From NCBI GenBank assembly GCA_030248065.1, contig JASAMV010004154.1:62001-126000 (forward strand): a stretch of DNA of 64,000 nt, written 5' to 3'. Source of the DNA: Rhynchonema sp. JSB1_4 (lineage: Eukaryota; Nematoda; Chromadorea; Monhysterida; Xyalidae). The notes below the pieces were generated by a model. The model was given only the letters and a program-made list of their open reading frames with translations, was not told where the DNA came from and made no database searches. Of this stretch, positions 36,685 through 48,509 are shown in pieces. The position numbers were made by a program, and so were the translations under genes. Within the stretch, counting starts at the first letter, position 1, and each line of letters opens with the position of its first letter.

Positions 36685-39600
36685 TCAACCATATTCGAAA
36701 TCAGGCAGTGGTTTGCCCTCCAATCTTTTCTTCCACCATTGCAGCGAAATCTCATTGGCTTCTTTCTGAGAGTACTTGGGCACGTAGTCAATGAAGAGCC
36801 TGGCTTTTTGCGTGCTGAATCCATAGCACCACGTCCCACATAGACGCACCATGCGCACTGATGGAGTACTGACCACCCAGGAGTTGTTCGGTATGAAGAG
36901 GTGCAGGAAACGGGCCAACATTTCAATCAGAAAGAATAACATCAGCCCGATTGGGAAGTAGATGGAGATGGGTGAGAACTTGTAGCCGGCCGCGTGCACA
37001 TAGGGCTCGATGAACTGAAATGAAGGTGGCGTGGTTGCTGTTTTGGTCGAAAAAAATGAGTGGAATTGTTGGTTGTGGTACCGCAAGATTGTTGGCTTTG
37101 TCCATGGCTCATTTATAATGCACCTGTTTTTCTGGTGTAGTCAGAATGGTTGTTTTTGTGGTCAGGGGGACATCCTGCATTCACAATGGCGGTCACCAGG
37201 TGCACCGTCCGTCGTCAGTAAAAACAGGACTGAACCGGCAACCAAAGACATGCGCTGCACAATTGGGGAGGGCGCGATGTAGCCAGTGTTCCACCGTTTT
37301 GCCCACGAAAGTGGGCATTTTTCTTGCTCGTTCCCATCGATTGAAGCGGTCATAGTCTTGTTCTTTTAGGCATTTATATCGTCAAGTATGGAGCCCATCG
37401 GTTTCGTAATAATCTATCAAGCTCAATGCACATACAACACAACAATAAATCTTGCGTCCAATTCGGTCAAAAAACCGCTCGACGCCACGTAACAGATTGT
37501 GCACCGCAGAAGTTTGGTCTCAGACTTCTTAGATTTCTGCCGACACAATGGGTGGAATTTTCGAAACGGTGTAAAGATCAGCTGGGTGTAAAGGTCGGTG
37601 AAAAGTTCGCTCGAAAGCTCGGTCGGCGTAGCTCGGTGTAAACGTGAAACATTGCCTGTTATTAACGTGGAATGTTTCAAGTTTACACCGAGGTCTATCA
37701 CACTGAGCTGTCGACCGACCTTTACACCCAGCTGACCTTTACACCGTTTCGAAAATATCACCCAATGTAGTAGTAAATGTAAGCTCCGATCCGACCATGC
37801 CAAAAAGAGTCAATTAATCTGGCCCTAATTTGTCGCCCCGATCTGCGGCCATAAATCCAGACGAGGTCAATTATGTGTGTGTGCGTAGAGCCAAATGATT
37901 GACCGCAAACGCTAAGAAGGCGGGCACTCATATTTCAAGTTGAGCGTTGAGCGTATTGTAAGTCAAGTTTTGAGTGTTTTGATCATCAAAGATGCATACC
38001 AAAAACGTACAGAAAGGTGGAAGTTCCAGATTTCCAAAATACAAGAACGTAAAAGTGTGTCGTTTGACCTCTCTGTTGCAATGTGAATTGTGCAGAGCGT
38101 ATTTGAATGCCCGTTTCGGCCTGCGTTCACAGACGGACGGGTGGTGCACCACGCCGTCGTCAGTGCGAATACACGAAATTAGTGGGCTCACATCAAAATA
38201 ATTCACGGCCGATTCGCCATCATTGATGAACACCACCTCTCCATTGCACACATCCAGATCGGCTCGTTGTTTGCGCCAGCCCTTGATCACTGCGATCGCC
38301 GCGTTGCCGGCATACGTCTGCATGGTGTGAAACATCATGTTGTTTTTTGCCAGCATCTGCCTTTACAGATGTCATGAAAACGATACGTCAGATCATAGAC
38401 GACATAAAGGATAACGGGGTGAAAACGGCAACCACAAGTGCGTACGTTCAAACCCGTCAAGTACAGTATGTAAGCGAGCAACGACTGTACGTTATCCAGG
38501 TGGTCACGACAGTGTCCCCGGAAAGGCAAAGAGCCTGGGTTCAATGCCCAGACTTATGTACATACAAAATTTTTGTGCACTGACGGCTTCGGATTGTAGG
38601 TGCGTTCCCGATGTCATACAACGCCGTGTACTGCCGCAAAGCAAACCCACACACTTGAAGTGACACAAATCAGCAATGGGCATGGTAGCAGGATCGCACA
38701 GTCTCTCCTCCGCAAACAAGTTTTGGTTTGGCCCCAATAAATCGCAGCAATACAGTAGGATCTTCAATGAAACATCTGCCAGCCACGTACCACTTGCCAG
38801 ACACTGCCCATCGAGCAACCAATACGAAACATTCGGCCGTATCTGCGACAGACATCGAGTGCGTGGGGCACCATCGAACTGTCACCCTCCCCGTAGATTA
38901 TGGTCGGACGCAGAATCAGGCACGACATGCGCAGCCCTGCGAAAATTGAAAGCTTTATAACAAATTTTTAAATTTAAAGAGCTATGAAGTTATAACCAGG
39001 GGCCATCACCAACCCAAATCGGTCTGATTATCGCGACAGAACTCGCTGGCCATCGTTTCAGCCTTGTACTTCGTCTCTGCCGCAATGCCCAACGCGTATT
39101 GATTGTTGTGTGGCGTGCCTGATAACGATCGGGTGATGTTTCATTCGAACATTGTACCTGGTCGCAGTTTTTTGGGATTGCGTGCTCGTCTGGTGCCATC
39201 ACACTGACGATGACCTGGTACACCGCCCGACATGTCGAAGCGGACAATCGAAAACACACTGCGCAATTCATATACATACTGGTGATGTTTCATGTCCTAT
39301 TTGAAGCCTAAGCCTTCGTCCCAAACTAACCCATCATGATCGGTTCAGACGATCCAAACTGATCGCCAGTGGGTGCATTAGCCATTGCATCACTCACAAA
39401 CACCAAACGTTGCACATTGCACGCACGCATTGCTGACAGCACGCATTCGGTCGCTGCAATATGGCTGATTGGATGATGTTTCACACAGTACTTTGTGGGC
39501 TAAACATGATTCACACAAACCCTCAACGTTATCGCGCCAGAACTGGTCGGTTTTCGGGTAAATATTGAAATTGTATCGTTTGGCTGCTGTGTGAAACACG

Positions 39601-40195
39601 ACGGTGCAATCGGACATCACAGTGGACAAGTCTGAGTCTAGCAGATCCAGCTGATGGAAGGTCACTGGGATCACTTGGTCGTAGTCTGCAAATAAGTATC
39701 TACTAATATATCATGTAAATCGTGTACTGTTATTAATTTTGTCCTGATGCAAGTGGGGTTGTTTATGGCTGCCCGACTCAAACAGCAGGTGGCACGTGTG
39801 TGGCAGCAGGTCATCGTCAATCACAGGGCATGTGCCACAAGCTGGCACCAAGAACCTACTGTACATGGCAAAGAAAATGAGGAAATATTCTAATCGTTGC
39901 TCATGAAAAAACAACAACGTCTTCATTTTCCAGGAAGGGCAAAAACACCGGACGCACCCATAAACTTCTCGAACGGTTTCCTGTCGACCAATCGAATCTC
40001 AGCGATTTCCTTGTGTGCGTCGGTGTCGCACTGCAATTCTTTGATGATGTGCTGAGCCACAAACCCACTGCCTCCGGTGATCAAAATCGTCTCTTTTCGT
40101 GAATCTACAGGCTCTGCTTCGGCTGTTTTGGCCTCCGGCGGTGCTGATGGCTGGTCTTCCATCCCTTGATTCGACTTGGAACGGCGCCAAAACAT
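36685..40195 (-). CDS. 3-beta-hydroxysteroid dehydrogenase / sterol-4-carboxylate 3-dehydrogenase-like SDR (7 exons)
   Basis: Exons: 40195-39958, 39685-39521, 39453-39331, 39118-39014, 38936-38794, 38317-38192, 37014-36685; all phases agree and give 409 residues. The nucleotide-binding motif is ITGGSGFVAQHI (about residues 37-48). Family blocks follow: VVFHTAA, QRLVFVSD, LRPTIIYGEGD, VFINDGE, and a C-terminal membrane-like segment (YFPIGLMLFFLIEMLARF) followed by GFSTQKAR. These match NAD(P)-dependent extended SDRs of the 3-beta-HSD/NSDHL type that act on sterols in the ER. The N-terminus is a polar leader (MFWRRSKSNQGMEDQPSAPP). The active-site region reads YALGIAAETK instead of a compact YxxxK. 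Intron 6 carries one foldback and two copies of the 80-90 bp repeat; intron 3 carries another copy. Confidence 0.93.
37148..37250. repeat. 80-90 bp dispersed intronic repeat, HSD intron 6
   Basis: It contains CAGGTGCACCGTCCGTCGTC and ends near ccggcaaccaaag, matching the family termini. Confidence 0.65.
37545..37766. mobile_element. foldback element, GGGTG family, short copy
   Basis: The 220-bp element has the same arm (GAAACGGTGTAAAGATCAG, then GCTCGGTGT) and borders (ACAATGGGTG / CACCCAATG) as 20026-20632. Its loop has gtgaaacattgcc and aatgtttcaag. It lies in intron 6 of the HSD-like gene. Confidence 0.8.
38098..38172. repeat. 80-90 bp dispersed intronic repeat, second copy in HSD intron 6
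   Basis: It reads tgcccgtttcgg, then acagacggacgggtggtgca, then cgtcgtcagtgcga. Confidence 0.75.
39184..39262. repeat. 80-90 bp dispersed intronic repeat, HSD intron 3
   Basis: It reads tctggtgccatcacactgac, then gatgacctggtacaccgccc, then tgtcgaagcgga. Confidence 0.8.
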
Positions 40196-40777
40196 TGTAT
40201 GGCGGATTTCTGTGCTGGGAAATCACAAAATGTTTAGCTCGTAACAACGATGAAATCTTTACAACTAGGGTATGAATGAACAACAGCTTGGAAGACCGCA
40301 AACGAAAATGAACCGATGCACATGATCACGGGGGTTTAAATGCAGGAAACAAGAAAAACGCTCGTTAGGACGATAATCCACCTTGGGCAGCCGATAAATT
40401 ATGAATGGAAGTGGAATTTTTGAGTGACATTAAAATGCTGGTAAGCACAAATGACTCATGCGCACCAGACGATACCAATTTGTGGCAACTTGCCTACTGG
40501 GAATTCCAAATAATTGCGCTGCATTACACCTGATTTTTCAGTGTGTTGCACCAGCGCGTTTTGAGCACAGGTACATATACCTGGTGTGCATGTACAGTAA
40601 GTACATATGTATCTATGCACATGTTGTCATAATGTGCATGTGCACCTTGTGCATGCAGTTGGCCTTGCACCAATACATGCCTGCGTGCATGATGTCAGTT
40701 CACATGTGCGTGTATCAAGTCAAGACATGACCTTTTCCCATTGGTTTTTATTCAATGCGCCACTTCACTATGTATGT

Positions 40778-41589
40778 GTTGCAGCCAGGGTTGGATTAAA
40801 AAATTTTTTTATTATCGAACTTTTTTTTTTAAAAAAAAAAAAACTTTTTAAAATTTTTTTTTAAAAATCACTTTTTTTTATTCCGGACCCCCAAAAAATT
40901 GGCTTCTTGAAGAATGAAATTTCTGATATCATGTTACTTAGGTATGTTTTGAGGGACACTAAAGAGAACTTTCCCACTAACTTGCATGCTGACGAAACCA
41001 CGTGCGACCAAACCCCCTTGGCAAAAACTTTGAGAAATTCGAAGGTAACTGTGGGTGTACATACAGTATGTATGACAAAGGGAAGACCAACCTCCTGTTT
41101 GTGAATTTGGAGATAGATTTGAAGATTGATAAAGACTCACACCATACTCACTTTGTGTCACAAGAGCAACAAATAGCTAATCCGCGCAACTGCAAACAGG
41201 CGAGCAACGTGGAGTCTGTCGATAGCTTACGACACGCTCAATAGTAACTGTACATTATACGGTATGGGGTGTCCTATATTATACATGCAGCTGTTGTTGG
41301 GAATTCTGGGAACTGTATGAGTCCATCACAACACCATTTCAAACTGAAATACAAGCGCCGCATGCAATTTTTTGAGAATCATTATCAAGAAAACACATGA
41401 AAATATGCCTTTTTACCTTAAAAAAGTCAGAAAATTACGAAAAAAAGTGAAAAAATAATAAAAAAAAGTGGACTTACTTTTTAAAATTTTAAAATAAAAA
41501 AAGTGGCCAACTTTTTTTTTTAAAAAAAAAAATTTTTTTTTTACAAAAAAATTTTTACTTTTTTTTTTTAATCCAACCCTGGTTGCAGC
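40778..41589. mobile_element. hAT-type MITE, family 2, copy B (element 40786-41581)
   Basis: The 796-bp element has CAGGGTTGGATT / AATCCAACCCTG termini and a perfect 8-bp duplication gttgcagc at both ends. It is highly similar to copies A and C. It lies between the HSD-like and SLC35D-like genes. Confidence 0.95.
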
Positions 41590-41805
41590 TCGTATGATAA
41601 AGATTAAAACGTGCATGCATGCGCGCATGAACACACACAACCAGAATGCAAAGGTTCCAGAAGTTATGATATGAGAAGTGAGAACATAACACAGAATTGG
41701 AACGCAGAGGTTGTTTGAAAGGGATATTGACAAATGTTAAATTTATTCCAATATGCACAAGCTATGTATCAAAGAGTGGACAAAGTGGCGCTAAAACACA
41801 CAATT

Positions 41806-44114
41806 TCAGCACGCCACTTTCCTATTCGTCTTCAACGCTGCTGTGTCCAAATCATCACCCCCAATCCTACAAGCAAGTGCATACAGCAGCGCAGCGACAA
41901 GGCTCATTCCTGAGCCGAACTGTTGAACTTTGAACAGGTCCACTAGTGAATCACAGTCCTGAAAAGAAACCGAACATTCTCTGTGTACATTTATACATTG
42001 GTGTTTTGAAACATTAGCTGACTGTACGCTCACGTAATTCAGAAACGCTGTTTTCACACAGCCGATCACCATCAAATGCGTTGTGCTGCCTTGGACCAGT
42101 GATTCGAAACAAGCCAGTTGCACCAGAGTTGGAATGGCTGAAATGATTGCACTATATAGCGATGGTGCAAAACTGAAATGCTACATGAATCTGACGAACT
42201 GGTGTTTCAATAATCAATAGGACATGCAGAATCTGAGTATGGTCAATTTATAAATTTTGAGGTAGAAACGCCTGGCCGTTGACGATCTGCAGATTCGTAC
42301 CCACGGGCGGGATAAAGATGGAATTATAGTTGGTCGACGACCTGTTGCGCCCAAAAGGTCGTCAGCGACTAAGCGCCCAAATTTTGCGTTGGTTTTGGGC
42401 GCCAAGTCGCGTGGTCGTTTGGGCGCGCGGTCGCAGCTGGTCGCAACGAATAGAAACAAAAAATTGAATAAATAGAAGCACTCTGGCCCATAGGCTCAGG
42501 CAGGCCTGCTGCATGAATTCTGGCAGTTGAGAACGGCTTGTTTTGGTCAGAAAAAATTTATAAAAAACGAGGAACTCCGTTACGACTGAAATACCGGCAA
42601 TACATATCGATTTTATAGCCGACGACCACTTGCAAAGATGAAATTTTCAACTCGTGGTCGCGACCATTTTTGGTGGTCGCAGCAGGTCGCAGCCCGAGGT
42701 CGTCGACACCCAGTTATAGTTGGTCGCGCTCAACTATAACAGGGTGTCAGCGACCACTATGGTCGGCGGGTCGTTGCGCCTAAAAATTGTGGTCGCGATT
42801 CGCGACCCAACTATAATTCCACCTTTATACCTCAAAAATTATAAATTGACTACGTCACACAAAACACCTGCTCACCAATAACGGCAACCAGCGACATCCA
42901 GAATTGCCAGCATCCCCTGACGTACCAGCTGTTCCGTACAAAAACATAACCATCGGTGAAATCGTCATTGTAAATCGCCAACATGCAGAATATCGGGAAC
43001 CCAATCAACGCGTTATACCAAAGAGCCTCGATTGACGTTAGTTTGTGTTTCTGGAAATTTACAAATGCAGCTAAATTGGTATAACTTTTCTCAAAAAATA
43101 AACGGGCACCTGAATAACGATTTCGAACCAAACGAGCGCAACTGTTTGCAACAGAGCACCGATCAGGCCGTATTTCAGTGATTCAAGACACCAACCGTCA
43201 CCGTTATGACCTGTGTAGTGAAAAGGTACACCAAATTCTCAGTGAAAAGGATAGTGTTTGGAAGAAAGGGTAAGAAGTTCTGACCAGCGTAAAAACCGGT
43301 GATCGAAACAAACAATACGGCGACTACTGCCCAAGTGTTTGGTACAAGTTTGGGCCTCGGCGTTGTATGTGGTTGCATCAGTATCACTTGTCGTGCGCAA
43401 GCGTACATGACGGGTACCTGGAATGCAGCAGTAATAAACAAACATGCAGTGATGTTACAGGCCAGCAATAAGATCTGCTGATAGGGCTTTTTGGAGGCAA
43501 ATTTGCCAGAGGCGTTCGCACTGACGAGCCCTGGCGCCTCGGTCTGTCTGCGAAAGCAGGGCGAAACAGACCAACATTACTGCACTCAGTACATTCGTTT
43601 CAACATCCTGTTGGACTGTGAGATATGTACATATCTAACACTCACCAAGGCTTTATACTGATCGTATTGGCGCAATTTCTCCGGATGCACAAACCAAAGC
43701 GAGTAAAACAAGTATGCGTACAACAGCAGTGATGGAATTAGTAGATGTTTCATGACGTACGGCTTGTAACGGGGCACGGATATGTAGCGCCTGCGTTGGC
43801 AAGGCAGAATGTTGGCTGGTGATGTTTCAGTTGCTGTGATTGACTTACCGAAGACTCCTCAAGCAGATCAGAGTGAATGCAGTTTGTGCTGCGATCAGGG
43901 TCATGGGGAAAATGTAGTAATTAACGCTGAAGGTAAGAACCTAAAATCACATACAATAAGGTACATAGTGACGTCCAGTTTAATCAAACGTTGATTCATC
44001 CAAAGCAACTGAAAACGAAACCTTCAGGAACAACACCAGAGCCACATTTGAAAGTCCATAGACAAGTGGGGCATCAATACTGAATAAACTGATAACTCGG
44101 TTTAACGAGGGCAT
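41806..44114 (-). CDS. SLC35D-type nucleotide-sugar transporter (8 exons)
   Basis: Exons: 44114-44022, 43940-43849, 43790-43646, 43474-43285, 43210-43110, 43050-42876, 42137-42034, 41958-41806; all phases agree and give 350 residues, the usual size. There are about ten hydrophobic segments. SLC35D landmarks: KVLTF..YYIFPM near the start, KHKLTSIEALWYNALIGFP (the KLS..GLMFYNSL region), WMSLVAVIA, and the C-terminal block THLMVIGCVKTAFLNY, matching NSALTTTIVGCIKN-type signatures. Members exchange UDP-sugars for UMP across ER/Golgi membranes; the substrate cannot be read from sequence. Intron 6 contains a 600-bp inverted-repeat element, and intron 3 contains a copy of the 80-90 bp repeat. Confidence 0.93.
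42241..42850. mobile_element. nested inverted-repeat element rich in GGTCGCG
   Basis: Outer inverted repeats (GTCAATTTATAAATTTTGAG at 42241, inverse ending at 42850) enclose inner ones (TGGAATTATAGTTGG at 42319, inverse ending at about 42822). The interior is full of GGTCGCGACC-like units. It occupies SLC35D-like intron 6. The inner part may be flanked by TA. Confidence 0.65.
43508..43575. repeat. 80-90 bp dispersed intronic repeat, SLC35D-like intron 3
   Basis: It reads gcgttcgcactgacgagccc, then ggtctgtctgcgaaagcagg, then gcgaaac. Confidence 0.65.
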
Positions 44115-44845
44115 TTCTGGCCATTTGTTTGATTCGTACAAAAACAAAAACTTAATTTTTTTAATTTATTCGCGCAATGTCTGTCATTTAAGCTCAAATG
44201 TACATATGTACCCGCGCCTCGTCACTGAATTTGGCTGCTGCCGGGCTGGGCAAAATATAGTACTGCAAATTAATTTATTTTCTCCTATTTTTTAACTGGT
44301 GATTCCATGCTCACCTCTGGGCACTCGAGGAAAGCATTTCAGAATTGCGACCTGGCCTTTAATTAAAAAACTCTTTGCGTGTTTGTTTCAAATAAAACCG
44401 GAGGAGAAGTTAGACGTCGATAAATTTTATTTCGGTTAATATTGCCCAAGCACAAGCAGTTATACCGGTTTGACCATTGTAGGGTTATCTTGATTTATCC
44501 AACTTTTATCACAGTATCTGTTTGATGATAATAGATTTTTATAGTTTTGCATATGTACAGCTTCATTGGGGCTTGGTTTGGCTGCGAGATTTGAAGGCAT
44601 AAGATCTGAAAAAATCAATACAAACTATAAAACCACAAACCGCGGTATCAAATACGAAGGCACAATTGTATACAGTGAGAATATTTCGAGAAAATGCCAT
44701 CGCATCACTTGATACCGCTTTATGACCAACTTTCGTATGGTATAATTGTATATCATCCCTGCCACTTTTGCATGCCGTCCATTTCAATGCGACTCGAGTT
44801 GGGCGTGCGCGTGCTGCGATCTCGTGCACTGTAGTGAATGCAGAA

Positions 44846-45018
44846 TATTAGTGCCGTGCGCATGGATGGACATGAGACAAAAACGAGTGCACAAAGTTGA
44901 CAAAACAAAAATAACAATAGACACACGCTGTCACTCACACCACGCAATGGGCTCTGTGATACAAGAACAGGAATTACGTGAACTGTGCTCTGGGAACAAC
45001 GTTTCCATTCGCAACACT
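44846..45018. repeat. short inverted-repeat element, AATATTAGTG family
   Basis: GAATATTAGTGCCGTGCG at 44846 faces CGCAACACTAATATTCCG at about 45000-45018. The interior carries no recognised gene. Confidence 0.5.
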
Positions 45019-45442
45019 AATATTCCGACCACACTGGGCTGTGAAACATCAGACTTGCTCAATAGGGAAGTGTAAATGAGAAAAAGCACCTTTCAGACTT
45101 TGGCTGTGCGACGTTGCCCATTTGCACCGACTTGCCATCTTGCACCCCTGTTTCCGTCTCTGAATCGGTGGCATTGGTCAGACTGTGCGCCTCTGTACAT
45201 AAATAGGATGCGTGGAACATCAGAGGCTTCAGAGAATCGAAATCACATATGTAATTGTGGTGCCATTTACGTCGCTCGCCTAAGCCACGATGGGCATGAT
45301 AACAGAGAATTATCGCAGATAACAGAGAGTATAATTAGCAAACTAGAGAAAGGTGCCGTGAGTGATGTCAACCACCTGTTAGTTAAACTCGACCGGTCTG
45401 TTGAACACACAGCACCAATATTCTGAGTCCTAAGCAAGTGTA

Positions 45443-47947
45443 CTAACGTGCAGTGACCACGTGCGCGGATGGTGCCACGTGCACTGGTGCTGGGCTGGCG
45501 ACCACTGGGGCAGCCGGCTGGTTTTCGTCCAATTGTTTTTGTGGTCGACTACTGAACAGGTCTGAAAAAGGTTGGATAAAAAGTTACAAACTGTTGTGAC
45601 TTTTGGCTTTGATTCAATTCAACGAAACCGGTTGACCTTCGGTGCTTTGGCTGGGATTGTTACCACCGTCCTGCGCCTGCAGTTGTGAGATGGTCTCCCT
45701 GAGTGGGGCCAGTTCAGCCATGATCACCTGCAGTTTTTTAGATTGTTTTTTTCCTCAGTTTGGGTATAAATATTTGACAACAGACCTCATCGTCTTTCGG
45801 CAGTTTGTGAAGCATTTTTGTGACGTCATGGGTCAGAAAATCGTTCAGTACGGCCAACATCTGATCGTATAAAAAGCGAGTTGTCTTCACCACAATTCGT
45901 GCGATTGTTCTTGAATTTTCAAAAAAAACAAGCTGAACCTTTTTGTCGATTCGATGCCAGAGTTTCGGGTCGCTCTTCTTTGCCATCTCAATCCATTCTT
46001 CTTGTCGCGGTAGATCGGTCGGCACCATGCGATGTTTGAATATGACACGATCGCACGCCTGTGTTTAGCTATGGTGCGGTAAAGCAGCGGTAGTTGGGTT
46101 ACGGCACGTGGGTTACGGTAATTGGGTTACGGTAGGTTACTGTAATGCAGAGTAGAATCGATTACGATAGTCAGTGCCACCTTTTTCACTCGGTTTTTGG
46201 TCGCTGCCTTCTGGATTCCGTTCGGTGTTTTCGACATTCGATCGCAAATGCACGTGCCCTTCATCACCTCGTCCATCACGTAAATGTGCGAACGCAACTA
46301 AAAATGAAATGATTATTGAAAAAATAAAAGAAGAAACGAGAAAAAGACGAAATTTGAAATACCAATTTGCTTCTCTTGACTACATCGTTCAAGCGTCGCA
46401 CTTTGGTCGATTTCGGTAGCTGGCTGAGTGTCTCCATCAGCGCTTTGTAGTCTTCGAGGAAAATCTGCAACAAACAACCGTTAATTTCCATAGTCGATTT
46501 CAAATAAAATATTTTCCAATTCCGAGCAAAACCTGCGCCAGCATTTCGTTCGTGTTGCTGTCGTTCTGGAGCACTTTCTCTTCGTTGCCGAACGAGCCGA
46601 GGAACACACGTGGCACCTGAAACATCAGAATATTTGATCTTACAACTAAGTTTTGAAAAACAAAAACATAAAACATAAAGCTATAAGGATTTCAAACCTC
46701 GGACGTGATCATGATCTTGCTGAGACTCCACATGAGCGCGCCACGACATCGAATCAGTTCGCCTTGCGACACACAATTTGCTTTGTTCAGAACGATCATC
46801 ATCTAAAATGGGTTACTGTACAGTATGTCTGTTTCATGCTACAGTGCCCCTGAGTGTACAGCACGCCCAACCTTTTCTTCGTTGGTGTGGAGCGATTGGA
46901 TGACTGATTTCAGTTCGTCGCTGATATCGAGTTTGGATGGATCGAACACCAACATGATACGGTCAACCTGCGTGTCAGCAAATGGTTTAATTACGCAAAG
47001 TGTCGCTAACTGAGAATATTAGTGCTGCTCAAAATAATACGTGGAGTCGAAAACGTTATACCTTGTCAGCCAGGAATTTGACGGCGGCTTCAAAGTCGTA
47101 GCCACGTTTCTCGCTCTGTTTCTCGCCGGATAGAATGCCTGAACAGAACAGGTCACGGTAACAACGTGTTACGGTAGTGATGGTATGCCGACAGATACAG
47201 TAACCTGGCGTGTCAATGAACGTGACTTGTTGCAGCAATGGTGCCGGACATTGGGCGCAGCGAAGTTTCAGCAGGAAATTGGCGCCGAATTGATGGAGTT
47301 GCTAAAAAAAAGATTGGAATTAAGGTTAAAAATATTAATTAATTAGAAATATTTTTAAGCCCTGTCCAAAGAAATAAACCAAACCAACTTGATACGGGAA
47401 CTCGCTGCTCTGCACCAATGTGTTACCGTAGAGTTCGTGTGTGTTCGTGCTGTACATGATTACTGTGAATGTGTCGGTTGTGGGCTCGGGACCGATGCGT
47501 GCACCTGTGGGTTACGGTACGTTACGGTTGGGCTATGGTAATCTTACCAATAACGTGCCGAAAACCAACCGGGGAACGATTGTCCGAGCAGATGTTGTAT
47601 GAATGACGTTTTGCCCACCGAATACTGCCCCAGCACCATCACAGCGGGCTTGGCTGAGAATTCGGCTTCCGGCAGTGGCGGCCCTGTGAAAACGAGGCAC
47701 GCTGATGCTTCACAATGCATAAGATAAGTGACCAACCATAGAATTGTTCGAAAGCATGACGCTGCTCCAGTGGTCGCACCTTTTCGATGTAGTAGAGTTT
47801 AAGGGCTTCTTCCAGTGATAACTGCAAGGATTTTATGACACATCAAAACAAAGGTAAAATTAATCAAACTGAATAAACACTATCTTCCTAACTTACTGTT
47901 TCAACATCGGGCAATTGTTTCTTTTTGTGAAATAAATTCCAACCCAT
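45443..47947 (-). CDS. EHD-like dynamin-family ATPase/GTPase lacking the EH domain (14 exons)
   Basis: Exons: 47947-47897, 47821-47737, 47683-47570, 47504-47389, 47301-47205, 47138-47062, 46967-46872, 46802-46698, 46616-46533, 46464-46363, 46297-46181, 46058-45786, 45727-45637, 45561-45443; phases agree and give 508 residues. EHD landmarks in order: YIEKVRPLEQ, P-loop GQYSVGKTS, RIGPEPTTDTF, VTFIDTPG, LSGEKQSEKRGYDF, ADKVDRIMLVFDPSKLDIS and LNKAN. EHD proteins are membrane-tubulating ATPases of endocytic recycling. The C-terminal EH domain is absent. In its place come a divergent helical region, a short Q-rich segment and a proline/alanine tail ending HVVTAR. The fourth nucleotide motif reads NKAN, not NKAD. 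Intron 8 ends with CTGATGTTTCAG. Confidence 0.95.
46618..46627 (-). promoter_or_regulatory. TGATGTTTCA(G) at the acceptor of an EHD-like intron
   Basis: On the minus strand the 10-mer plus G is the end of the intron before the exon 46616-46533. Confidence 0.6.
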
Positions 47948-48203
47948 GGTGATGATGACTAGATAAAGTAGTGGCCAAATCAAGCTAAAACTTGCAAGCC
48001 CCGATAATCAAAAATGATTTCGAATGCACAAGCGATTGTGTTTATCTACTGCCGTGATACGGTTATTGACATCCAACACCACGAAACTCATGAAACTAGT
48101 TTTTCAGGTTCCGTCGATGGAGGATATGGAATGTGAAACTGCTGGGTCATTATTCCTTGTCATATTTTTTAACGAAAACCGATCATCAAGAGAATTAACC
48201 ATA

Positions 48204-48254
48204 ATTCCACAAAAATATATAAAGATCTAATTCCACAAAAATATATAAAGATCA
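48204..48254. repeat. tandem duplication of about 26 bp
   Basis: attccacaaaaatatataaa followed by gatc occurs twice in succession. It lies between the DEG/ENaC and EHD-like genes. Confidence 0.8.
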
Positions 48255-48509
48255 TCACAACATTTCCAGATGGGCGATCCCTCGGGGCTCGTGTCCTCCC
48301 GATGATCATCACTGGTTCAAAGTGATGGGCAATTCATACCAAATAGACATGGCTTTTGACCAAAAACTGCTGGGTAAACGAACAAGAGGCACAAGCAAGG
48401 TTGCTTCAAAAAGCTCTTGATTCGTACCTTAAAACATCAAGAAACTAATGCAATTCAAATATGATGACAAAATAGATACATAAACAATCACATCACACGG
48501 CACTGCAGT

